A stretch of 64,000 nucleotides of DNA, taken from contig NZ_JAAITA010000004.1 in the NCBI RefSeq assembly GCF_013304445.1, forward strand, positions 154,034 to 218,033. Direction: 5' to 3'. This stretch comes from Blautia hansenii. Lineage in GTDB: Bacteria; Bacillota; Clostridia; Lachnospirales; Lachnospiraceae. The notes below the pieces were generated by a model. The model saw only the letters and a list, made by a program, of their open reading frames with translations, had not been told where the DNA came from and made no database searches. Below, one piece after another: positions 1 to 10,566 of the stretch. Position numbers and translations under genes: made by a program. Positions within the stretch are counted from its first letter, which is position 1, and each line of letters begins with the position of its first letter.

Positions 1-10
1 GACAAGCCTG

Positions 11-511
11 TCAATCTAAAAAAACTTTGCGCGGACAGCTTTTCTGAATGTTTTCAAGAAGCTGGGCATCCGGCTCAAGCAGGACTTTATACAGTTCTTT
101 TTCATCTGGAATAAACATTGCAAATACTTTGTGATTGGGATTTCCCGAAGAAAAATCCAGCACCTTTGCTCTGGTATTATGATTCTGGTATTCCAGTCTG
201 TGGGAATTCACCGGTGCCATAATATCCATTTTGCCCAAATCAAAGCTTTGGGCACGTTTTCTTTTAGCCTTGGACATAATCTTATCAATATCCAATTCTC
301 CATTTACAAATACATACTCATATTCCAAATCCAGCTTTGGAAGAATGAAGTATGCCGCGATTCCAAGCGCCAGTGTTAAAATCCATGCAATGGGAATAAG
401 CAACCCCGCTGCAGCCGTAATGGCAATGGCTGCAATCATCAGGATTTTAATGGCCTTGTCTTTTCCAGTCTGCTCTTTTTTAATAAGCAGCTCTGAATAC
501 AAGTCTGTCAT
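11..511 (-). CDS. Small membrane protein, DUF6106-like
   Basis: A 166-residue protein of unknown function. Residues 1-20 are polar and charged. Two closely spaced hydrophobic segments follow (about 22-40 and 41-57), then a hydrophilic C-terminal domain of about 100 residues containing a lysine/arginine-rich stretch (KAKRKR). The start is well supported by an AGGAGG ribosome binding site 8-9 bases upstream. The overall layout (two N-terminal membrane helices, soluble tail with a YVFVNGELDIDKI-like strand) recalls small Clostridia proteins grouped as DUF6106, but that assignment is from memory. It is separated from groEL by a strong terminator, so it forms its own transcript. Confidence 0.7.
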   Translation of the reverse strand: MTDLYSELLIKKEQTGKDKAIKILMIAAIAITAAAGLLIPIAWILTLALGIAAYFILPKLDLEYEYVFVNGELDIDKIMSKAKRKRAQSFDLGKMDIMAPVNSHRLEYQNHNTRAKVLDFSSGNPNHKVFAMFIPDEKELYKVLLEPDAQLLENIQKSCPRKVFLD

Positions 512-580
512 CTCAAGTTCCTCCTATATTTCCTATGTATTCTGATAAGTAGTGTAGCACAAATAAACCGGGGTTGCAAG

Positions 581-630
581 AAAGGAAAAGCCGGTGTTCC
601 AACTTTTGAACACCGGCTTTTCCTTTTTTA
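581..630 (-). terminator. Rho-independent terminator of groESL
   Basis: A 19-bp perfect inverted repeat (581-599 with 608-626, 8-nt loop) built around GCCGGTGTTC, with T-rich flanks on both strands. It sits just after the groEL stop codon. The symmetric A/T flanks mean it could work in both directions. Confidence 0.9.
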
Positions 631-631
631 T

Positions 632-2272
<1,641 letters not shown>

Positions 2273-2318
2273 TTAATCTTTAAATTTACTGTTGTCTTTT
2301 CTTATCTGTTTGCAAAGT

Positions 2319-2636
<318 letters not shown>

Positions 2637-2639
2637 TTA

Positions 2640-2666
2640 TTAGCACTCATTTCTATCGAGTGCTAA
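2640..2666 (-). promoter_or_regulatory. CIRCE operator of groESL
   Basis: A perfect CIRCE element: TTAGCACTC, 9 bases, GAGTGCTAA. It lies between the predicted -10 box and the groES start, where HrcA binding would block transcription. The identical half-sites recur at 26866-26892 in front of hrcA. Confidence 0.97.
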
Positions 2667-2677
2667 CCGATAGTCAT

Positions 2678-2706
2678 ATATTAGTTAATTTAAGACATTT
2701 TCGCAA
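2678..2706 (-). promoter_or_regulatory. Sigma-A type promoter of groESL
   Basis: On the minus strand a -35 box TTGCGA (2701-2706) and a -10 box TAATAT (2678-2683) are separated by 17 bases, and the CIRCE operator begins 11 bases downstream of the -10. This matches the arrangement known for HrcA-controlled chaperone operons. No CtsR-like heptad repeat was noticed. Confidence 0.75.
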
Positions 2707-2897
2707 GCGGATACATGAACCTATTTCTCCCACTTTACTCTTTATATCTCTTATTTTCATTTATTTTCTCACTATATTTCACTTTTTCTTTTTTGTGCAG
2801 ATTTTATATTTAGTTTATAAACAAAAAGCTGCCGCCTAAAACAGCCTTCTGCAAATCCCACAGAATTTTTCTCGGCTCTTTTAAGCGTCAGCCCTGT

Positions 2898-3701
2898 TTA
2901 CGGTTCTGTTACTGCTTTTTTTACCAGCTTCCGTTTCTTGATTTCTTCCAGTTCGTCGAAAATCACTTCATTTAATACCTTGATATAAGTCCCCTTCATA
3001 CCGGAGGAACGTGATTCAATGACTCCGGCGCTTTCAAATTTCCGCAGTGCATTCACAATAACGGAACGGGTAATCCCCACTCTGTCTGCAATTTTGCTGG
3101 CTACCAGGATTCCCTCATCGCCATCCAGTTCGTCAAAAATATGAATAATCGCTTCCAGTTCTGAAAAAGACAAGGTATTAAAAGCTGATTTTACCACCTG
3201 AATTTTCCGGTTCTCCTCTGCATTTTCCTCATGCACAGAACGCATCATCTCCAGCCCCACAACCGTTGTTCCATATTCACTGACAATAATGTCTTCAATA
3301 TCATATGGTTTCTGGCTGCGGTACATGAACAGTGTTCCCAGACGCTCTCCCGCAATATCAATGGGACTGATAATGGCCATATACTGTCCAATCTGCTGGC
3401 CTTCAAATCCCAGTGTCTGCAGATTTACATTTTCTTTTGTAGACAGCACTCCCAGCAGTCTTTCATTTAAAAGTTTATCAATATAGCCCCCTACCTCACT
3501 GTCTATCAATTCCGTAATACGCTCTATGCCGGGGCAGGTTCCCACACCCAGGACTTTTCCCTTCCTGCTCATGACCAGAATGTTGGAATCTAATGTCTCT
3601 ACCATAACCTCACAGATATCATTGAAAAGTACCTTTGATGCGTGGTTGTTGTGAAGAAGTTTATTGATTTTTCTAGTCTTGTCTAATAATTGTACGCTCA
3701 T
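2898..3701 (-). CDS. codY: GTP-sensing global repressor CodY
   Basis: A 267-residue homologue of CodY, the cytoplasmic regulator that binds GTP and branched-chain amino acids and represses nutrient-stress genes. The N-terminal GAF-type sensor domain occupies about residues 1-155. The C-terminal winged helix carries the family recognition helix (VASKIADRVGITRSVIVNALRKFESAG, split here as ASKIADRVGITRS and VIVNALRKFESAGVIES). Length and start (MSVQLLDKTRKINKLL) are normal, with an AAGGAG site upstream. It follows topA downstream of the topA terminator, so it probably has its own promoter in the 245-bp gap. Confidence 0.96.
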   Translation of the reverse strand: MSVQLLDKTRKINKLLHNNHASKVLFNDICEVMVETLDSNILVMSRKGKVLGVGTCPGIERITELIDSEVGGYIDKLLNERLLGVLSTKENVNLQTLGFEGQQIGQYMAIISPIDIAGERLGTLFMYRSQKPYDIEDIIVSEYGTTVVGLEMMRSVHEENAEENRKIQVVKSAFNTLSFSELEAIIHIFDELDGDEGILVASKIADRVGITRSVIVNALRKFESAGVIESRSSGMKGTYIKVLNEVIFDELEEIKKRKLVKKAVTEP

Positions 3702-3895
3702 GGCGAACCTCCTCTCCTTTTTACCTCATAGTGTCTGTTCCGGTGGCAAAATCATAAATTACCGTTACGAATCCTCTTCTTCTAACCATTTTAACATACA
3801 ATATTCTTTAAAGCAATGTGTAGTTTTGCTATTTTCAGTCTTTTCTATAGTTTTTCTAATAATTCCTATTACTGAAACAATGAAGCTTAACCAAT

Positions 3896-3936
3896 GGCAG
3901 AAAAACAGCCTGACGTGGATTCAGACGCCAGGCTGT
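3896..3936 (-). terminator. Rho-independent terminator after topA
   Basis: Arms 3905-3916 (ACAGCCTGACGT) and 3925-3936 (ACGCCAGGCTGT) form a 12-bp stem with one G-T mismatch and an 8-nt loop, followed on the minus strand by TTTTT. It ends the yifB-dprA-topA transcript before codY. Confidence 0.9.
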
Positions 3937-3946
3937 CTCATTCTTT

Positions 3947-6040
3947 TTATTTATTTGGCGCTTCTGCGGTTTCTTTTGGTTTCATCATTACATAACCGCA
4001 GTGCTCGTCCGCACATACCAGTTTACTGCCTTTTTCCAGCATATAGCCTCCACAGGACGGACACTTCTCTTTTGACGGCTTCTGCCAGGACATGAACTCA
4101 CATTCCGGATTGTTTTCACATCCGTAATACAGACGTCCTTTTTTGCTTCGCTTCACCACGACCTCTTTGCCGCAGAGCGGACAGGCTACCCCTATTTTCT
4201 CCAGATACGGTTTGGTATTCTTACAGTCCGGGAAACCGGGACATGCCAGGAATTTTCCATGGGGGCCGTATTTAATAACCATATTCCGTCCGCACTGTTC
4301 ACAAACAACATCTGTAACCTCGTCCTCAATCTTCACCTGCTCCAGTTCTTTCTGCGCTGTCTTTACGGCTTCATCTAAGTCCGGATAGAAGTTTCGGATT
4401 ACGGTTTTCCACTCTACCTTGCCTTCTCCCACACAGTCCAGAAGTTCCTCCATAGTGGCTGTAAAGTTTACGTCTACAATACTTGGGAAAGCCTCTTTCA
4501 TAATCTTATTGACTACTTCTCCCAATTCTGTCATGTACAGATTCTTATTTTCCTTTGCTACATACCGTCTGGCTATGATAGTGGTAATGGTTGGCGCATA
4601 GGTACTCGGCCTTCCGATACCCAGTTCTTCCAGCGTTTTTACAAGGGCGGCCTCTGTGTAATGAGCCGGCGGCTGGGTAAAATGTTGCTGTTCCTTAAAT
4701 CCCTTTAGACCGATTTTTGTATTTTCATCTATACTTTTCACTAACAGCTGGGTTTCTGCTTTGCCATCCTCGTCCTGGGTATAGACAGCCATAAAACCGT
4801 CAAATTTCAGCTTTGACGCAGCCACTGTAAAATAATATTCCCCTCCCTGGATTTTCACAGAAGTTGTCTCATAAGCAGCCTGCTGCATTCTGCTGGCTGC
4901 AAACCGTTTCCAGATAAGCTGATACAGTCTGTACTGGTCTCTGGACAGCGATTCTTTTACAGACAGCGGAAGTCTTCGGATATCTGTTGGACGAATGGCT
5001 TCATGAGCGTCCTGAATTTTCTTTTTGCTGTCATTTTTCTTTTCTGCAGTAGCCGCATAAGCTTCTCCGTACTCAGAGATAATGTACTCTCTTGCTGTTG
5101 CGTCTGCTTCCTCGGAAATACGGGTGGAATCTGTACGCAGGTAGGTGATAATACCAATGGTGCCGCTGCCCTTAATGTCCACGCCTTCGTATAGCTGCTG
5201 TGCCAGGCGCATGGTTTTCTGTGTGGAGAAGTTCAGAACCTTGGACGCCTCCTGCTGCAGGGTACTGGTGGTAAACGGAAGGGGAGCTTTTTTGCTTCTC
5301 TCGCCCTTTTTGACCTCTGCTACCTTGTAATCCACGCCATCCAGTTCTTTTAAAATCTTGTCCAGTTCTTCTCTGGAATGAATGCCCAGCTTCTTATTTT
5401 TGTTTCCATAGAATTTTGCAACGAGCGGCTTTTTCTCTCCATCCACAGAAAATTCTGCATCAAGAGACCAGTATTCTTCCGGAATGAAATTGTTGATTTC
5501 TTCTTCCCTGTCTCCGATAATCCGCAGCGCCACAGACTGTACGCGGCCTGCGCTGAGACCTCTCTTTACTTTTGCCCACAATACCGGACTGATTTCATAT
5601 CCCACCATGCGGTCCAGGATACGTCTGGTCTGCTGAGCGTCTACCAAATCCATTTTAATGTCTCTGGCCTGTTTAATGGATGCTTTTACCGCTGTTTTGG
5701 TAATCTCATTAAAGGTAATTCTGCGCATTTTTTTCTCATCCAGCTTCAGTGCGTTGGACAAGTGCCAGGAAATTGCTTCTCCTTCCCGGTCGGGGTCCGT
5801 TGCCAGATAAACTTTATCCGCTTTTTTTGCCGCTTTTCTCAGCGCTGCCAGAATATCTCCTTTTCCCCGGATTGTAATGTATTTTGGTTCAAAGTCATGC
5901 TCTACGTCAATTCCAAGCTGGCTTTTCGGCAAATCCCGCACATGACCGTTCGATGCCATTACCTCATAATTAGAGCCCAGAAATTTTTTAATTGTCTTTA
6001 CTTTTGCCGGTGATTCTACAATCACTAGATATTTCGCCAT
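3947..6040 (-). CDS. topA: DNA topoisomerase I
   Basis: A 697-residue type IA topoisomerase that relaxes negative supercoils by transient cleavage of one strand. The Toprim domain is at the N-terminus (YLVIVESPAKVKTI; DPDREGEAI near residue 110). The catalytic tyrosine lies in the ITYLRTDS motif near residue 300. The C-terminus has three four-cysteine zinc ribbons (CEQCGRN...CPGFPDC, CPLCG...CENNPEC, CPSCGG...CADEHCG). I chose ATG 6040, which has an ideally placed AGGAGG; the ATG at 6061 overlaps dprA. It begins 1 base after the dprA stop, so the two are probably translationally coupled. Confidence 0.97.
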   Translation of the reverse strand: MAKYLVIVESPAKVKTIKKFLGSNYEVMASNGHVRDLPKSQLGIDVEHDFEPKYITIRGKGDILAALRKAAKKADKVYLATDPDREGEAISWHLSNALKLDEKKMRRITFNEITKTAVKASIKQARDIKMDLVDAQQTRRILDRMVGYEISPVLWAKVKRGLSAGRVQSVALRIIGDREEEINNFIPEEYWSLDAEFSVDGEKKPLVAKFYGNKNKKLGIHSREELDKILKELDGVDYKVAEVKKGERSKKAPLPFTTSTLQQEASKVLNFSTQKTMRLAQQLYEGVDIKGSGTIGIITYLRTDSTRISEEADATAREYIISEYGEAYAATAEKKNDSKKKIQDAHEAIRPTDIRRLPLSVKESLSRDQYRLYQLIWKRFAASRMQQAAYETTSVKIQGGEYYFTVAASKLKFDGFMAVYTQDEDGKAETQLLVKSIDENTKIGLKGFKEQQHFTQPPAHYTEAALVKTLEELGIGRPSTYAPTITTIIARRYVAKENKNLYMTELGEVVNKIMKEAFPSIVDVNFTATMEELLDCVGEGKVEWKTVIRNFYPDLDEAVKTAQKELEQVKIEDEVTDVVCEQCGRNMVIKYGPHGKFLACPGFPDCKNTKPYLEKIGVACPLCGKEVVVKRSKKGRLYYGCENNPECEFMSWQKPSKEKCPSCGGYMLEKGSKLVCADEHCGYVMMKPKETAEAPNK

Positions 6041-6041
6041 G

Positions 6042-6938
6042 TCATCCTCCTGCTCTGGCATAATAATTTTTTACCGGCTCCTCAATAAGCCCATCTAATT
6101 CCAATTTCAGTAAACTCTCTGTAATTTCACTTGTTTTCAGAGGAATTTCCTGAAAGATTTCTTCTATATTTTTAGGTTGTAAATCGAGACAACTATACAC
6201 CATTTCTTCTCTGCTTGCAAGCCCAATCTTTTTTTTCTCCCTGAAATCCCCATTCTTCTCTCCCTGTTTCTGGCCATAAATCTGCAATTCACTTAAAACT
6301 GCTTCCACAGAATCCGCCACTCCGGCCCCGTCTGCCAGAAGCCGGTTGCAGCCCTCGCTGAGTGCATCCCCCACCCGTCCCGGCAGGGCAAAAACGGCTT
6401 TTCCCTGTTCCAGTCCGCAGTTCGCTGTAATCAGAGAACCGCTTTTCTTTCTGGCCTCCACCACCAGTATCAAATCCGCCAGAGCGCTGATTATCCTGTT
6501 TCTCCTTGGAAAATTTCCGGCATAGGGTGGTGTTCCTTGGGGAAACTCGGACAAAATGCCTCCGCCGCCACTCACTATCCGCTGATACAAGTCTTGATTC
6601 TGCCTGGGATAACAGATATCCACCCCACAGCCCAAAACGGCAAAGGTTGCGCCGCCTGCGTCCAAAGCGCCTCTGTGGGCACAGCCGTCAATCCCTCTGG
6701 CCAGGCCGCTGATTATCTGTACTCCGTATCCGGCCAGGGCTTTGGCAAACTCATAGGCCTGATAAGCCCCGTAGCGGCTGCAGGTTCTGGCTCCTACAAT
6801 GGCCACACTTTTTTTCCCGACATCCGGCAACTGTCCTTTCACGTACAAAACGCCCGGCATCTTATCATAATCCCGGAGTTTTGCCGGAAATTCCTTTTCC
6901 AATGCAGTATAACAACAAATCTTTTCTTTTCGTTCCAT
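6042..6938 (-). CDS. dprA: DNA processing protein DprA (Smf)
   Basis: A 298-residue DprA/Smf protein, which loads RecA on incoming single-stranded DNA during transformation. The Rossmann-like core carries the family signatures VAIVGAR near residue 45, SGLARGIDG near 80, AVLGCG and the FPRRNRIIS segment. The C-terminal 60 residues form a short winged-helix-like domain. Gene order yifB-dprA-topA is shared by many Firmicutes. With YifB/ComM-like next door, the pair suggests retained, perhaps cryptic, competence functions; no com genes for uptake are in the window. Confidence 0.94.
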   Translation of the reverse strand: MERKEKICCYTALEKEFPAKLRDYDKMPGVLYVKGQLPDVGKKSVAIVGARTCSRYGAYQAYEFAKALAGYGVQIISGLARGIDGCAHRGALDAGGATFAVLGCGVDICYPRQNQDLYQRIVSGGGGILSEFPQGTPPYAGNFPRRNRIISALADLILVVEARKKSGSLITANCGLEQGKAVFALPGRVGDALSEGCNRLLADGAGVADSVEAVLSELQIYGQKQGEKNGDFREKKKIGLASREEMVYSCLDLQPKNIEEIFQEIPLKTSEITESLLKLELDGLIEEPVKNYYARAGG

Positions 6939-6955
6939 ATAAAAATCCCTTTCTC

Positions 6956-8482
6956 CTATTTCCGGTATTTGTCATCTAAGGTCCGGTAAAACACAGCCTC
7001 ACTGATATGAGGCTCCCTGATAAGCTCCTCTTTGTCCAAATCCGCTATGGTTCTGGCTGTCTTTAAAATCTTATGATACCCTCTTACGCTTAAATTCATT
7101 TTTTCATAGGCTTTTTTCAGCAGCCTTTCTCCCTCCCTGTCCATCTGGCAGTACTTCTCAGTTTCCCTTCCGCCAAGAGAACCATTGAAACAGATTTTCT
7201 CCTCCCCGTAACGTGCTTTCTGAATCTCATGAACCCGCTGCACCTCTCTGCGGATTTCCAGCGAAGTTTTTCCTCTTTCTCTCCTCCAGAGCTGCTGGGA
7301 GGGAACGTCCTTTACCTCCGTACACAAATCAAACCTATCCAAAAGGGGGCTGCTGATTCGCCCCAGGTATCTGGCAACTTCTCCCTCCGTACAGGAACAC
7401 CGGTTTCGGTCCGGGTAGTAACCACACGGGCAAGGGTTCATGGCAGCAACCAATAAAAAATGAGACGGAAATTCATACGTTCCATTCAAACGGGAAATAC
7501 AAATTTTATGCGCTTCCAAAGGCTGTCGCAGAACCTCCAGAGCCATCCGGGAAAATTCCGGCAGTTCATCTAAAAAAAGGACGCCCTTATGTGCCAGAGT
7601 AATTTCTCCCGGCCGCGGAATTCTCCCTCCTCCTGCCAGCGCTGTGGGGGAAATGGTGTGATGCGGCGCGCGGAAAGGACGTTTTTTCAAAACAGGTTTT
7701 GTACTGGATAAAAGTCCGGCCGCACTGTATATTCCGGAAACTTCCATGCCTTCTTCCCTGGAAAGCCCCGGAAAAATTCCGGGAATCCGGCTGGCTATCA
7801 TAGTTTTCCCTGCACCTCTGCTGCCTATCAGCAGCAGATTATGAAACCCGGCTGCCGCAATCACTGCCGCCCGCTTGGCTGCCTCCTGACCGAAAATATC
7901 AGAAAGATCCTCTTCCGGTTTTTCTTCCTGATACTCCCATTTCTTAGGCGGATTTTTCACAGCGCCCCAATCCGGGCGTCCGGCACACTCCAACAGTTCC
8001 CGGAGACTCCCTACTCCCAGAATGGGAATGTTGTCAAGAAACTCTGTCTCCTTTAAATTTTCCCGGGGAATAATGCAAAGACGGCACCCTGCCTTTGCTG
8101 CAGTATCCACAATGGGCAAAATCCCCTGTACCCCTTTTACCTCTCCATTCAGACTCAATTCCCCCACCATGCAGACGTCCCTTACCTGTTCCGCTTCCAG
8201 GCTGCCAAAAGCGCATAAAAGAGCCGCTGCAATGGGCAAATCAAATCCTGTCCCCTCCTTTCGGATATCCGCCGGAGACAGATTTACGGTAATCCGCCTG
8301 GCCGGAAAAGAAAACCCCGTATTTTTCAGTGCTGTCCTGACACGTTCCTGTGCCTCCTTCACCCTGGAAGACAAATACCCTACCATGGAAAACAGCGGCA
8401 GTCCATTGCTGACATCTGCTTCTACCTTCACTGGAATACAGGATACCCCTGAAATAACTGCTGAAATTATACTGCTGAACAT
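6956..8482 (-). CDS. YifB/ComM family Mg-chelatase-like AAA+ ATPase
   Basis: A 508-residue AAA+ protein of the YifB/ComM family. In Gram-negatives ComM is a branch-migration helicase that aids integration of transforming DNA. The N-terminal Lon-S5-like domain (FSSIISAVISG, then LPLFSMVGYL) spans residues 1-165. The AAA+ core has Walker A (IGSRGAGKT), Walker B (GVLFLDELPEF) and a zinc-type CPCGYYPD...CSC motif, and a C-terminal Mg-chelatase domain follows. I chose ATG 8482, which has GGGAGG 8 bases upstream; the longer reading frame to 8545 lacks a site. It heads the yifB-dprA-topA operon. Confidence 0.93.
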   Translation of the reverse strand: MFSSIISAVISGVSCIPVKVEADVSNGLPLFSMVGYLSSRVKEAQERVRTALKNTGFSFPARRITVNLSPADIRKEGTGFDLPIAAALLCAFGSLEAEQVRDVCMVGELSLNGEVKGVQGILPIVDTAAKAGCRLCIIPRENLKETEFLDNIPILGVGSLRELLECAGRPDWGAVKNPPKKWEYQEEKPEEDLSDIFGQEAAKRAAVIAAAGFHNLLLIGSRGAGKTMIASRIPGIFPGLSREEGMEVSGIYSAAGLLSSTKPVLKKRPFRAPHHTISPTALAGGGRIPRPGEITLAHKGVLFLDELPEFSRMALEVLRQPLEAHKICISRLNGTYEFPSHFLLVAAMNPCPCGYYPDRNRCSCTEGEVARYLGRISSPLLDRFDLCTEVKDVPSQQLWRRERGKTSLEIRREVQRVHEIQKARYGEEKICFNGSLGGRETEKYCQMDREGERLLKKAYEKMNLSVRGYHKILKTARTIADLDKEELIREPHISEAVFYRTLDDKYRK

Positions 8483-8503
8483 AAGCAATACCTCCCAAAC
8501 TGC

Positions 8504-8566
8504 AACGGCTGTCTGCAGACAGAAACACTTTGCACTATGAAACAATTCCCTATCTTCACAGCCGTT
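8504..8566 (-). promoter_or_regulatory. Hairpin in the yifB leader with competing pairings
   Basis: The yifB 5' leader contains AACGGCTGT (8504-8512 on plus) and its complement ACAGCCGTT (8558-8566). The first copy overlaps a second palindrome, CTGTCTGCAGACAG (8509-8522), so the two stems cannot both form. On the plus strand the outer stem is followed by a T-rich run, but no plus-strand gene precedes it. This could be an attenuator or only a chance repeat. Confidence 0.4.
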
Positions 8567-8729
8567 TCTTTTTTCTTTTTTATTTTTGGAAATTATCGGC
8601 GGAACCGCCTTGAAATTTAGATTTTGATGAAGTTCATTTTAACACATTTTCCGGTATTTTACAATGGAAAAGCACTAATTTCTTTCTCTTTACATAAACT
8701 ATAATTAAATTCCTCTGAGGTATGCCTGT

Positions 8730-9356
8730 GTGAAAACTTTTCTAAAGCCCCTGACACCGGAAGAAGAACGCCATTATCTTCAGGAATACAAACAGGGCAG
8801 CCTGGAAGCCAAAAACATCCTAATTGAACGAAATCTGCGTCTGGTTGCGCATATTGTAAAGAAATATCAGGGAGCTTCAGAAGAACTGGACGACTTGATT
8901 TCTATCGGTACCATTGGTCTGATTAAAGCTGTCCAGACCTTTGACAGTGCCAAAGCAAGCAAACTTTCCACCTATGCAGCCAGATGTATTGACAACGAAT
9001 TGTTAATGCTTCTGCGCTCCAGAAAAAAGTCTAACCGGGAAGTCTCCCTCTATGAACCCATTGGTACAGATAAAGAGGGCAATGAAATCAGTCTGTTAGA
9101 CGTGATTGAAACGGAACCCGTAGATGTGGTAAAAAATTATGCGCTGAAACAGGACACCACCCTTCTCTATCGTCTGCTTCCTGAAATTCTAAGCCAGCGG
9201 GAGCAGGAAATTCTGAAACTGCGGTATGGTCTGTACGGGGAGAAAGAACTGACTCAGCGGGAAATAGCAAAGCGGCTGAATATCAGCCGCTCCTATGTGT
9301 CCCGTATTGAAAAAAACGCACTTCTGAAATTACGCAGTTTCTTCCCGTCTTCTTAA
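8730..9356 (+). CDS. sigK: Sporulation sigma factor, SigK type without pro-sequence
   Basis: A 208-residue sigma-70 family factor that most resembles sigma-K, the late mother-cell factor of sporulation. Region 2 is present (IERNLRLVAHIVKKY, DDLISIGTIGLIKAV, LSTYAARCIDNELLM), followed by EVSLYEPIGTDKEGNEISLLDVI and a region 4 helix-turn-helix (LTQREIAKRLNISRSYVSRIEKNAL). The start is GTG with GAGG 9 bases upstream, and an in-frame stop at 8706 rules out a longer form. The protein therefore begins where mature B. subtilis sigma-K begins, with no pro-peptide. The gene is not split by a skin element. Its end overlaps the convergent U32 gene by 27 bp. Confidence 0.88.
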   Translation: MKTFLKPLTPEEERHYLQEYKQGSLEAKNILIERNLRLVAHIVKKYQGASEELDDLISIGTIGLIKAVQTFDSAKASKLSTYAARCIDNELLMLLRSRKKSNREVSLYEPIGTDKEGNEISLLDVIETEPVDVVKNYALKQDTTLLYRLLPEILSQREQEILKLRYGLYGEKELTQREIAKRLNISRSYVSRIEKNALLKLRSFFPSS

Positions 9357-10565
9357 AATATCATAGACAGATACTTCAGCCTCTAAATCCACATACAAAA
9401 CCTGCTGTGGATGAGGTGCACTTTCCATTGGCTGTCCGTCCTCGTCAAAAATTCCTTTGACAAGGGCTTTCACATTTCTTCCGTCAGGTTTCATCACTTC
9501 TATCGTTTCGCCCAGCAGGAACTTATTCCTCTGGGTGATACGGTAACGGCCGTCCTCTCTGCGCCCTTCAATATAACCAAGATACGTATAGCCTTTTTCG
9601 TACGTATTGTTGTCGTAAATCTGCGTGGTTTCATCTGGCTTTCCATAGAAAAATCCAGTGGTAAACTGCCGGTAAGTACAGCTTTTAATCTGTTCCTGAT
9701 ACCAGGGCATATGTTCCCGGTAAAGTGCCGGGTCTTTCAGATAATCATCAATGGCCTTTCTGTAGGTTCTGGCTACTGTTGCCACATAGAGGGCCGTTTT
9801 CATTCTTCCCTCGATTTTCAGGCTGTCAATCCCTGCTTCCAGCACATCATCCATATGCTCAATCATACACAAATCTTTGGAATTAAAAATATAGGTTCCC
9901 CGCTCATTTTCATAAACGGGCATATATTCTCCCGGCCGTGTCTCTTCTACAAGAGAGTACTTCCAACGGCAGGGATGTGTACAGGCTCCCCGGTTTGCGT
10001 CCCGTCCGGTAAAGAAATTGGAAAGCAGACATCTGCCGGAATAGGAAATGCACATAGCCCCGTGAATGAAGCTTTCGATTTCCATTTCTTCCGGTATGTG
10101 CGCGCGGATTTCCCGAATCTCCGCCAGAGACAGTTCTCTGGCAGTAACCACCCTAGTGGCTCCCAGATTCCACCAGAACTGATACGTTCCGTAGTTGGTA
10201 TTATTGGCCTGGGTACTTACATGACGCTCAATTTCCGGGCAGACTTCTTTTGCAATCATAAACACTCCGGGGTCTGAAATAATCAAAGCATCCGGCCTGA
10301 TTGTCTTTAACTCTTCAAAATATTCCCGCACACCCTTTAAATCATCGTTATGAGCCAGAATATTGGCTGTTACATATACTTTTACTCCATGCTCATGAGC
10401 AAACGCAATTCCTTCTTTCATGTCCTCCATGGAAAAATTCTTTGCCTTTGCCCGCAGTCCGAAAGCTTCTCCGCCGATATATACCGCATCTGCGCCAAAC
10501 ATAACTGCAATTTTCAGCACTTCCAGGCTGCTGGCCGGAATTAATAATTCTGGTTTACGAACCAT
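9330..10565 (-). CDS. U32 family protein, probable tRNA U34 hydroxylation enzyme (TrhP-like)
   Basis: A 411-residue peptidase-U32 family protein. Members of this type (YrrN/YrrO, TrhP) are needed for prephenate-dependent 5-hydroxyuridine formation at tRNA position 34. The family signature is clear: an N-terminal TIM-barrel-like region (LLIPASSLEVLKIAVMFGADAVYIGG), the central ESFIHGAMCISYSGRCLLS segment, and the cysteines of the Fe-S type set (GACTHPCRW, further CMIE). One gene is present where B. subtilis has two (yrrN, yrrO). It starts 1 base after the methyltransferase stop, so the two are probably coupled. Peptidase activity is not implied. Confidence 0.9.
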   Translation of the reverse strand: MVRKPELLIPASSLEVLKIAVMFGADAVYIGGEAFGLRAKAKNFSMEDMKEGIAFAHEHGVKVYVTANILAHNDDLKGVREYFEELKTIRPDALIISDPGVFMIAKEVCPEIERHVSTQANNTNYGTYQFWWNLGATRVVTARELSLAEIREIRAHIPEEMEIESFIHGAMCISYSGRCLLSNFFTGRDANRGACTHPCRWKYSLVEETRPGEYMPVYENERGTYIFNSKDLCMIEHMDDVLEAGIDSLKIEGRMKTALYVATVARTYRKAIDDYLKDPALYREHMPWYQEQIKSCTYRQFTTGFFYGKPDETTQIYDNNTYEKGYTYLGYIEGRREDGRYRITQRNKFLLGETIEVMKPDGRNVKALVKGIFDEDGQPMESAPHPQQVLYVDLEAEVSVYDILRRREETA

Positions 10566-10566
10566 T

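Noticed and set aside
5378..6013. Plus-strand frame of 211 residues over topA
   Set aside because: Antisense shadow of a strongly conserved gene, no start signal.
8730..9356. Sigma-E (SigE) or an interrupted sigK with skin element
   Set aside because: EPIGTDKEGNEISLLDV and region 4 match sigma-K best, and the gene is continuous.
9411..10277. Plus-strand frame of 288 residues over the U32 gene
   Set aside because: Antisense shadow with no motif or ribosome binding site.
9330..10565. Functional U32 collagenase-type peptidase
   Set aside because: U32 proteins next to TrmR-like methyltransferases act in tRNA U34 hydroxylation; there is no protease catalytic motif to support peptidase activity.
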